Shown piece by piece: positions 46,157 to 56,800 of a stretch of DNA of 64,000 bases. The translations under genes and the position numbers were made by a program. The notes below the pieces were generated by a model, which made no database searches, was not told where the DNA came from, and saw only the letters and a list, made by a program, of their open reading frames with translations. The stretch spans positions 30,914,304 to 30,978,303 of the forward strand of contig OZ034971.1 in NCBI GenBank assembly GCA_964030785.1, read 5' to 3'. The number at the start of each line of letters is the position of its first letter. Position 1 is the first letter of the stretch. Source of the DNA: Siderastrea siderea (lineage: Eukaryota; Cnidaria; Anthozoa; Scleractinia; Rhizangiidae).

Positions 46157-46164
46157 AATGCATC

Positions 46165-46440
46165 CCCCACCACCAATGGGGAAACAGTGTAGGGTGCTGG
46201 ACTTGAAATCTTGAGGTCCCGGGTTCAAATCCCGTTCTAAGTACTAGCTGGAATTGTTGTCGGTAGCCCCAACTTCAACTCCTCGGCCACGCTTGTAAAT
46301 AGCCAACTGGTCTGCCTCCCTGCCAGTTGGGGTTCTTAAAAGGTGTTATGTTTATTTTTAGTACAATACATTTCTTTCATTATCCCTGAAAAGCCCCTTA
46401 TGGGGAGAGGTCAATTAAGTAATTATTACTATTATTAATG
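46165..46440 (+). mobile_element. second, different tRNA-derived SINE
   Basis: A B box GGTTCAAATCC occurs at about 46222-46232, preceded by an A-box-like TGTAGGGTGCTGGACTTGAAAT. The body (CTCCTCGGCCACGCTTGTAA, GCCAGTTGGGGTTCTTAAAA) differs from the 43.8-kb SINE. It ends TAATTATTACTATTATTA near 46438, so both families share an (ATT)n-type tail, and perhaps a LINE partner. Confidence 0.8.
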
Positions 46441-46919
46441 GGTACTTTGATGCATCAGACCGAAAATAAGTGCGGTGCAATGCTGAACGTGCAAAGTATG
46501 ACCATGAAAATTTGTATACTCTCATGGAGACACCTAGATTAGGGGGTGGGAAAGAGGAAACCAAACCTCCGACTTCCCGTACCCTCCAATACCGTTTTCA
46601 TTCCCCAGTTTTGCTGGCTCTGCCCTTTTTGTGCTTTTCTATTTTGCCATGTCGTGTCATTTTGTTGCTTGCCCCCCCCCTCCCCCCTTCCCTGACATCC
46701 CACTACCTTTGGTATCCTGTTGTCACCCCTTCTTTTCTGCTGGGATCCCGCACCCCTGTCTCCCTGTAAAGATCAGGAAACCAACTGAACTCAAGTTGGT
46801 TTTGTGCGAGCTATCGTCGAATTTTCATTGGATTATAATGATCTTCAAGTATGGAAAGTATGGCAAGTCATTGCTCACAATTTTGTGCTCCGTGCTGTAA
46901 CGAATGAGGATAAATTCTC

Positions 46920-47762
46920 TTACAAGTTCAAATGTTTTGCAGCCTCTTTAAAGCTAAGAGCACTCAACTCTTTCTTGTGCTTCAACAAATACTTCTTGAC
47001 ACTAGCACTAGACTTCCAAGCGTGTTGTCTTAGTGCCCACCCAATTGCCTTTCTGATGAAAAACTCTTCCTCGTGAGCCCTTTTAGTGCAGAGTCGAAAC
47101 AACATCTCCTCGTCGGTTTCTTCTTTGTAAGAAAGCTGATGCAGTAAGGCAGTCCTCCTGAGCCACATATTGTCGTGGTCGATCCACTCCTCCATGACAG
47201 CTTTCCCTATATCGCGATGTTGCTTCACAAGTCGCCCCACCATTTTGCTAGCTATGGCATCAACCGTGTCCCACCAAGACTTCGTCGTTATCAGTTCTTC
47301 CATGCACTTCATGTTAGCTTCAAATTCTGTGGAAGCGTCCAAGTGCTTCTCGAGATAATCTACAGCAAAGTATTGGAATTCACGTTCTGGTTTCGCCCAC
47401 AAAAGAGAGACAAACTTTCTGACATCCTCTGATTTCAACTTCTGCTGCAGAAATTCTTTACAAACGCTTTTCCTTAAAGGGCTGCTTAGACCAAAGAACT
47501 CAAATTGATCCCTCATGTATTTCTTCATAGGCTGACTTCTCTTTTGATCGCCATTTTTACTAAGTTCTTGAGCAATTTTCTCAACCAGGTTCGTCACTTG
47601 TGTATTTCTCAAATTAGAAGTGCCTTTTTGTCGTTTGCTCTTCGGTTCGACAGTCGTAGAAGCTTTTCTTTTACTCATCGTTGGAAGATTTAGACGCAAA
47701 CGTGAGAAAAAGCAGAGATAACTTACGTTTCGCAGGCTAAAGGAATGAGGAATACTTCCCAT
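46920..47762 (-). CDS. AlkD-type DNA alkylation repair protein, intronless
   Basis: A single 280-codon frame. Residues 81-280 follow the bacterial AlkD HEAT-repeat glycosylase family (about 235 aa): YMRDQFEFFGLSSPLRKSV, LLWAKPEREFQYFAVDYLEK, TKSWWDTVDAIASKMVG, WLRRTALLHQLSYKEETDE and EEFFIRKAIGWALRQHAW. The Trp/Asp of the WWDTVD motif, the Arg of WLRR and the Trp of IGWALR correspond to the catalytic Trp109, Asp113, Arg148 and Trp187 of Bacillus AlkD, so activity on 3- and 7-alkylpurines is plausible. The internal Met at 47678 (MSKRKAS) is followed by a basic nuclear-signal-like stretch (KRK...KSKRQK). The 28 residues before it are poor in acids and could be a mitochondrial leader. Head to head with GARS. 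Absence of introns, unlike every confident neighbour, is compatible with retroposition or transfer. Confidence 0.85.
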   Translation of the reverse strand: MGSIPHSFSLRNVSYLCFFSRLRLNLPTMSKRKASTTVEPKSKRQKGTSNLRNTQVTNLVEKIAQELSKNGDQKRSQPMKKYMRDQFEFFGLSSPLRKSVCKEFLQQKLKSEDVRKFVSLLWAKPEREFQYFAVDYLEKHLDASTEFEANMKCMEELITTKSWWDTVDAIASKMVGRLVKQHRDIGKAVMEEWIDHDNMWLRRTALLHQLSYKEETDEEMLFRLCTKRAHEEEFFIRKAIGWALRQHAWKSSASVKKYLLKHKKELSALSFKEAAKHLNL

Positions 47763-47895
47763 TGAAAGTCATGCTCGGGAAGTCACGCGATCATAAAGGA
47801 CACTTTATGCGAAATATTTAAAGCAGGTGTTAGACCGCATGCCACACCGGCCGGTCGTTCCGAATCCTCGTGGTGTAAAAATCATGAGTCACTGA
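47763..47895. promoter_or_regulatory. 133-bp divergent promoter, alkylation repair gene / GARS
   Basis: The two start codons lie 133 bp apart on opposite strands. A GC-rich ACCGGCCGGT palindrome (about 47848-47857) is the only notable motif. No TATA box is seen. If the AlkD-type gene starts at its internal Met the gap is 217 bp. Confidence 0.5.
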
Positions 47896-50800
47896 ATGAA
47901 TAGATTGTTTGTCTTCAGAAATTTCCTTCCCAGAAAGCGATTTTGTGTAAGACAGCTAAACCAGAGAAGCGTTTGCCCAAGAAAAATTTCTAGAACTATC
48001 CTCTGCTGTCACAAATCACGTTTTACGAGTGTCAAAAACGGTTTTGAGTTAACACTTTTGTTTGGAACACGAACGATGTCGGATTGCAGTGCAGCAAATT
48101 CAAGCCTTTTGGACAATCTACGAAAATCAGTGAAAGAACAGGTATGCAACCTGTTGTGGGCGTTAAAAAGAGAATCTATCTTAAGATGTTTGTCATGGTT
48201 TAGAGAGATTTTCAATTGTGCCACCCAACAGCACGACCAACACCGAAAGGCGATGCCCTTATTCGGAAATTCTAACGGAAGTGGAATTTCGGTCTGGTCA
48301 CGGAAGCCTGTTTTTGAATATTTTCACAGTTCTGTTGTTATTTCTTATTTATTTTGGAGTGTTTCCGTGTTATTGTCTCATAAAATTGAACTAAGTTAAT
48401 GTTTTTCTTTCTGTACTGCCCAGTTCTGTCTTATTTAGTTGCATTTCTGCTATTGCATCATCCTTAGAATGAATAACAATTCCAGAGCATTCTTTTCTGA
48501 TCGAGTTACCATATTTCCTGGGATAACAGCAGGAGATAATTTAACGCTTTCATTTGCTCTAACTGGGGTGATTATTGAAGGTGTAAATTACTATATGCAC
48601 TTATTGACTGAATGGGAGGGTCGGAAAGGGAAATTTTGGCTTGGGGTCATGATGTAGGGACTGAGCGCAGTGAGGTCCTTGTGACTGAGAGCCAAATATT
48701 TTTTTGTCTGGCCCAACCTAACTCAATCAATAAGTATTTTATCATACATACTGCTGTCATCAAAATTTGTTGGAAATGTCAAGAAAATGCTTGTAAATGT
48801 GACCGTAAATGGGCAAAACCTATACTAACCCTTTACCGTTTGAGAGAAATATCCATTTAGTTGAGTGTTTGATACTCAATGAATGTTAAAGTGCACAGCA
48901 CTATCACAACAGGTGACATGTGCAGGGCCAGACGGCTTTTTCCAGACCGGATCACGCTAACCCATCCGGCCTTACACACTTCAACTTGCCAATCCATTTT
49001 CTATAGTGGGGCCACATGGTTGGTAGTACAATAATGTGAGTTAATTCTTCTAAAGGGTGGGGGTGGTGGGGGAGGGGGGAGGAAATATTTTATAGGTGGC
49101 TGGGAATGAGTAACTATGGTATTGTGATGCTATAGCCTTGGTTTTCATCTGCATTACAAGCATTCTAGGTACAATGATAAGAATACATTAAAACACAGAG
49201 AACTAGGATGGTGCAGCATTGAACCAGGATGATCTAGAATATCTTGGCATGACACTGAAATGAAATTCAGCTGCTGATTAGTCCACAACAGGGTGGTTCA
49301 TCCAGGTACCATTCCAGCTCATTCTAGTATATCCCAGTGTCACTCCAGCTCATGCAGGCTCATTCCAGTGTTTAGTAACACCTCAGTATGTCCATGATTC
49401 TGGTCTGTTTCTATTGTAACGTCTTGAACTGGTTAACATATTGTTACAACAGGGAGACTTGGTGAGGAAACTTAAATCGGAAAATGCTCCAGAGGTAGAT
49501 ATTGAAGTGGCCTTAAAGGAGCTGAAAATTAGGAAAAAGGCTCTGGAGAACAAGGTAAATAATGTAGTTTGACTTTTTGGTAATAGGCCATATACATGTA
49601 TTGGAGTATCTCTATATGAACATGGGTTGTGTTTCCTTATGGGCTTGAATCAAGTGTTGATTTTGGTGTAAATTGAAAGGCTTTTGCTTGCATGGAAAAT
49701 GAAAGTTTTGCAGAACCTCTTGTCAAAGATGGACTTCATCACCAAGCATATAAAGCCATCACTAATACATATATTTCAATATAATAGAGTAAACAATTAT
49801 TTTCATTGTCAAATTGATGCCCAGTTTCTTTGCAGAACAATTAAACAGTGTCTTATCTCTTTATAAGTAAATCAGCCTCTTGTAGCTCTGACTAGTGTCT
49901 CTTCTCAACTTGTCCATAACCTTTTAATTTTTTATATACACTTTTCAATACACTGTGCATCATCTCTACACATCTTTAAATCCAATGAACTCTGAAGTAA
50001 TACTTTTTATTCATTTCATAAATTCAGGAAAAAGAACTGGCCCCTAAACAAGAGAAATTTGACAGAGCTAAATTGGAGGACTTGTTGAAAAGGCGCTTCT
50101 TTTTTGTTCCTGCCTTTGAAATCTATGGAGGTTGGTTTGTTTAATGATAGATTTATTTTTGTCAATGATATGACTCCTGGGTTCAAACCATTTACAGTAA
50201 CAATGTAATTACGTGGGATGACGTAGTCAGCCAGCGTCTAGGTTTCGGTCGATGGAATTTTTCATTGGTGTCACAAATTGGCATGTTTTTTTAACTTTCC
50301 CATATCCTGTGCCCTTGGCACAAGGCTCAAGGGACGTCCCAAAAAATTGTGAAATTTTATTGGCTGTAACTTCGAATCATGTGTGTACATGATACATGTA
50401 TGTGATCCTCACATGGCAAAATGTAAACAATTGTTTCAACCGTGTCTGATATGGTGATACAGGCTCAACTTTGAACTGACTCAATTTAGTTTTTATTCCA
50501 TCCAAGAAATAAAAACAGAAAGTCCAAAAGCTATAATTATGGCAAACTGCGCGAACTGTTCTTTGACAGGCAAGATAAAACAAGACATTCACGTGCACCA
50601 GGTCACGGCAAATTGTCTGATGACTTGCCAAGAATCTCTGCATCTTTGATTTCCTAGCAAAACAGGAATGCTTGAAGAAATAGCATAGAAATATAATTTC
50701 AACAATACATTCACCTTTCAACACAGCTGCTAAATAAAGCAATTTGCTGTCTTGAGACTCTTTATGGCTTTGAGAACTGCTCATTGTGTTACAGAATATC

Positions 50801-53800
50801 ATTCATGTAAATCATACTAAATTTGCATGCGCCATATTTGTGTTTACTCAGGTTACAATTTCCTTTTAGATCGCAGAGTTTCCTTTGGACTTTTTTTGGT
50901 TTACTTCGCAGAATTAATGTGATATCGACTATCCAGCAGAAGATCACTGGCCAGACACATTTTAACATGTTTCTTGGCTAGACAATTAAAAAAATGTTTA
51001 TTAATATGCTAATGATACAGATCTGTAGATCAATGACAAAAACATGGTCTCAGTATTGGATTTCCCTTGTCTACAGGTGTGGCTGGTTTGTATGATTATG
51101 GACCTACTGGTTGTGCTATGGAGGCCAACATGATCAACATTTGGAAGTCACACTTTGTCTTAGAGGAACAGATGTTAGAGATCAGGGCTTCTCTGCTAAC
51201 ACCTCACCAAGTGCTTAAGTGAGTGATGTCCTAAATAAATGCAACAAACATTAGCCTCACTTTTTACCTGCTGTGAATCTTAAAAAAAAAGTGTTCTTAA
51301 GTAGTGGTAGCAGCATGGCTTATCAAGCAAATTCTCTTACGTTCTCTGAAGATATAATTATACATAATCCTGGTGAATAAAATCATAATTCAACTGTGCA
51401 AATCCAGCAGAGGTATTTTGCAGAACGCAGAATGCAGAATGCAGAACGCAGAATGATGGTCAGTGGTATGGTGTGAAACAGGTAGGTACATCATATATGA
51501 TAAACTGATATCATACATGCCTAACCTTCACCCTAACCCAACCCCAACCCTAACCCCAACCCTAACCCTAGGTTTAGGTTTAGGGTTAGGGTTAAGGTTA
51601 GGGTTAGGGTTAGGTATGTATGATATCAGTTTGTCATATATGATGTACCTACCTGTTTCACACTCTATACCGCTGACCAGCATTCTGCATTCTGCATTCT
51701 GCGTTCTGCAAAATATCCCTGCCGGTGCAAATCCAAACTTTGTCTTGGCTTCGACATGTTATTATTGTGCTGTCACCAATTAGACAATCAAACCACCAGA
51801 AAAAACACACAGGCCACAAGGATAATAAAGTCAACAAAATGTTATTGCTTCACCATCTGTCAGTTTTTTTCATCTCACCACTGATTGGGTTTCCTCCCAA
51901 CACAGTAACATTGAGGCTTTTCTGATTCACATTGTAATAATTGATTTGATTAATTTTATTCTAATGAACTTGTTGTTTTTGTTTTTTTACATCTTTTGAG
52001 AATTTTTTTTATGGCTTCCATGTCAATTGGCACATTGATACTTGCAATGCTTCCTCTCATAGATCTCAGAGATGTGATTGGTCACTTAAAGCAGAAGCCA
52101 TAAAAAAGTGCTCAAAAAGTTGTCAAGCAATTTTTTTAAAAGTTTTCAAAAATTAATGAATTAAACTTTGTGCGAGTACATTGCTCTGCATTCTGATGGT
52201 CAGTTGTGAAATAATGCTAGAACTAAACACAGTCATGATAATTAATGTGTAAAATTATGGTTTGAATCCGGGAGTCATATCACAGGTCAGTAAAATATGA
52301 TCGTCCAGGTGAGAATAGTTCACTTAGCTTGACTCTGATGATGACTTTCTGCTCAGGTTGTCAAAATGTCAGTCAATATCATCACAAACAGTCCTTCTCA
52401 GGACTATGCTCATGTGGACGATAATAATTTACTGACCTATGATAATTGATTTGTTGGTTGTAGAGCTTCTGGTCACGTAGACAGGTTTGCAGATTACATG
52501 GTGAAAGATGTCAAAACTGGTGATTGTTACAGAGCTGATCATCTGTTGGAAGGTGAGTTCTTATTGTTCTCTCTTGAAGTGTTCTCAGTTCAAACAACAA
52601 GCCATTACACCTACATGAGGTTACTCTCTACTGAGGGTTACTTACAGCTGTGCAGTAGTTGCATCAATACAGACAAAAGATTGCCGGCAGTTGACCATGT
52701 TCCGCCTTATTTGTTATGCCAGAATACCAAAATGAAATAGTTGATTAGTTTGTTACAAATTTTGGACATTCTATTCGATGATTTTTTGATGGTCTCCATT
52801 TCAACCGACCTGAATAATATTCTTAAGAACAAAGAGACAAGTAGTGGTATTTGTGACAGCAAACGTGAAATTTGACAACTCTACCTCTCAAAGTTCTTTC
52901 ACTTTAATTGGCACTTTGACAAGAAGCCATGAAAAATGGCCAAAAAGTTGCAAAATAGTCATCAAAAAGTATTCAAAAACTTTGTAAAAGTGTTAACACA
53001 GCTTTAAAAAGCATGTCAACATTAATTAAGTTCAAAAATTATCATAATGATGATATAATTCAATTACAATTAATGTGTTATACTAATAACTGCAATTTGA
53101 GGTGATATTTAAAGTAAGTTTTTCTGACCATTAGATTTTGTTGTTCATTCATTGAAGGCCACCTCGAAAAGTTGTTAGCAGATAAAAAACTGGATGAGGA
53201 AAAACGAAAAGAATATGAGAGTGTTATTGGGCAGGTAAGGATTGAAAGAAATCTTTGAAAAAATGGGTAGAGAACCAGGCTTAACTAACTTTTTACTCTG
53301 AAACGTCTTATCTGGGAGCATTGTTTTATGCCTTGATGGAATGCTTGTCCATCACAGGGTACTGTAACCAGCAGATAAGCTCCACCTCTTTAATCTTCAA
53401 TGTTCAAACCAAACTGGGATCTGCAACTTTCTTGGAACAACGTCTAGAAAAGAAAAGTTCCCTGTAAAAAACATTTTACTTCTAACTTCTCAAGTCTAGT
53501 TCTTGCTCTTCCATTGAATGCCTGGTTAAGCTTTGAGATGTTTTTGTGCCAAGACATGTCGTTTGTTGCCTTGTAAAATTCCACTGCTTGGTGTGCAGTT
53601 TATTTACATGTACACTATATCTGCCAGTGTTTACTGTGACTTTCAGCCCACTTTTTTAATGTGCAAGTGCCTGAAACAGATGTACTTTTTTCAGATTGAC
53701 AACTATGGAATGAAAGAACTGGGAGATCTACTAACAAAGTACGATGCCAAGGCTGCCACGACAGGAAATGACTTAACTGAACCTGTTGAGTTCAATTTGA

Positions 53801-56800
53801 TGTTTACAACATCAATTGGTCCAAGTGGGCTCATCCCTGGGTAAGTAGGAACCATTCTTGGGTAACATATCATAACATAATCGTTTTGGCAAATTATCAC
53901 ATCAGAAATTTCAATAGTGAATACACTAGAATTTTGGCAATGTTTGTAGTATTGCTGTGTGCTAAAATGTGTTGTTCACCTTTTTACTCAGTTATCTTAG
54001 ACCAGAAACAGCCCAAGGAATTTTTGTAAATTTCAAGCGTCTGTTGGATGCTAATAATGGAAGGCTTCCATTTGCCGCAGCTCAGATTGGACCTGCTTTT
54101 AGGAATGAGATCTCACCACGAGCAGGACTTCTAAGAGTGAGGTACATGTAACAGGGCTGGTGTATTTTTCTGGACATCATGTTTTTTTTTTAAACATCTT
54201 TAGTTTTTCTTGGTGGCTCTAAAACCAACTGGCACTCCCAAGATATAAAGCAGATGACAGGGAACTGTTGAGTACGTGTCTTACCTACCAATGTAAGAAT
54301 TAACCTATCAACTTGAAGTCTTTTCTTAAAAAATTCGGTTCACTACTTACTCAGAAACACTAAGCCATTGCCTTGGTTTGAAAACGTCTGCCTTGATATG
54401 AGGTAAATAGCCACTGCAAAGAAATTCAAACGCACACTTCAAATTAACGTCATGGAATCAAATAGCAATCTACTGCTTACAGCTATCTATATGAGCCTTT
54501 TACTCCATTCTGGAGTTTTTAGACCTGTCAAGTCTCACGCAAGTTGTCAAAAGTGTCAATTACCCTGGACATTTATGCATCAGTACTAGAAAAACTATAC
54601 TGTCAGTTAATTAGCTGCAATTACTGGTAGAGGTAAACCATGTTTTTTCCTCCAAAGCTCTAGCCTGAAGTGGAAAATGATTTTAAAATCATCTTTCTTT
54701 CCTGTGTTTAGACATTTTGTTCTGCATAAACCTATCACCCAACTTGGCTTCCAGTTAATCAACAGTGTTAAATTGCATTTTTTTTTTACCTTAGAGAATT
54801 TACATTAGCTGAAATTGAGCATTTTGTTGACGCGACTGACAAGAGCCATCCCAAATTTGAAAATGTGAGTTCACAGAAGGTGACACTGTACCCATCAAAT
54901 TACCAGATTGAAGGAAAACCCGCCGTGCAGATCTCCCTTGAGGATGCAGTCAACCAGGTCAGTGTTAATCCTTCCAGTGATAAGATTCCTGCTACACTCA
55001 ACTGTGTCTCTCAGGAGTCAGGGTCAACCGGGGGTTTGAGTATATAGCATTCAGGGGGGGGGGGGGTGTTAAAACTGGGCATGTCTTATTTTTACATGGA
55101 AATGTGGATATTTGGTGTTTTATCTGTTTTTCAGAAAATTGTTAATTCCCAGACCATGGGGTACTTTCTTGGCCGAGTGTACCTGTTCCTGTTGAAGGTT
55201 GGGGCAGACCCAAGCAAGATTCGCTTCAGACAGCACATGTTTAATGAGATGGCACATTACGCATGCGACTGCTGGGACGCCGAACTTCTTACCTCATATG
55301 TAAGTTGTCGTTATCTTTTCTACTCCAGACTACCTTGTACGTACGAGCAGTGCATCTTTTTGTCAGGGATTGTTGAACAGGAAGGGTAGCACACAAGTGC
55401 GGAAACATCGCCGCCGCGTCGAGAATCGAAATGTGCCATTTGCTCCTCATCCTTTTTTTTACGAACGTGTCGAGTTTCCGTGCGGCAGGCAACTTAAGGG
55501 AGTTGAGCGTTTGGGCAATTTGTGTTTCTTGCTCGACTATCCTTGAGCAAAAAAACTCTCTCAGTCAATTATTAGGACCGTAATGATTTCGACCTAATGT
55601 AACCTAATTGTTCGTGTTTCTTCTGCTGAATTCATTGCAGAATGAAAAGTTGAATTTCACTCATGCTTTTCCTTTCTGTCCTCTTTCATGTAGGGTTGGA
55701 TTGAGTGCGTGGGATGTGCAGACAGAGCTTGCTATGATCTTTCAGTTCATACTAAAGCTACTGGTGAACGATTGGTCGCTCAAGTTGATCTTCCACAACC
55801 TGTATCCTTGTGCTTTACAGCAAGAGATAACTCAAATCCCCTGCTGAAACAAAAGCTATTTATAAGTAGACAAAAGTTTGAGTTATCCGGGGTAAACTTA
55901 GAATGAAGCTGGGAAACTGCTTCCATTTCGAGTTTCAGTATCGTATTAACTGTATCTGATTGTTGTCGAGAACGGCATCCTAACAGTACTTTACCGTCCA
56001 CTTATTTATTGATTTTTTCAGCATCATTATAAGTCGTAGAAGGAACCGTAAATAACTCAAACTGATACACACACAGCCGTCTACTCGTACTTTAACCTGC
56101 ACATCTTTCTGTTAGTTTCCATATTTGTCCGCCAATCAAAAAGCAAAATACCGCACGTGCCGTTTAGACAAACCGCGCGTGCGGTATTTTGCTCTCTGAT
56201 TGGCTGAGTAGGTTTGAGTAGTGTTTGAGTAGGTTTGATTTGTATTCATTCGCTCAATATTTTGTACTTCATTTTGCTACGTTGGATGCTTAAATTTTTC
56301 TGAAGGGTTAGCATGCAAAATCAAAATACAATTTGGTAGCGTCAAAGGTAGGGGACAAGTCCCGTGATAATATGTTATCTTGTTCGTCTCGGTGAGTTAC
56401 GCACCTCATGGATCAACTTTCATTTGATTCATTGCGAATCTTTCAACCTTGACCGACGATGTTAAGGAAATGGTGGACGTGGTGGAGATAGTCCCTGAGA
56501 AGCCCGCCATTGGTAAAGCGTTCAAAAAGGAAGGCAAAATTGTCATGGATTATCTGGCGCAGATGGACAAGGACAGCATCAAAGAATTTGAGGAGAAACT
56601 CAATGGAAACGGGTTAGTCTCTTTTTAAACCAAGTTGAAATATATATCGATTGATGAACGTGGCATTAAGTCCTTGAAACAACTTGAAGTCAGAAGTTTC
56701 TTTGTCGAAAGTAGAAGTTTTAGTTTTTTACACACTGACTTGCTTTTTTTCTTCCTTGTTCAGCGAGGCGACCATAAATGTTGATTCCAAAGAATTCAAA

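Noticed and set aside
51520..51615. Chromosome fusion scar (head-to-head telomeres)
   Set aside because: Long inverted arms and a 10-bp direct repeat enclose the core, and it lies within an intron of an intact gene, so a mobile element explains it better.
51463..51783. 106-codon ORF with a [18 protein letters not shown] stretch
   Set aside because: It reads through the telomere-type repeat core of a hairpin element; the periodic peptide comes from the repeat.
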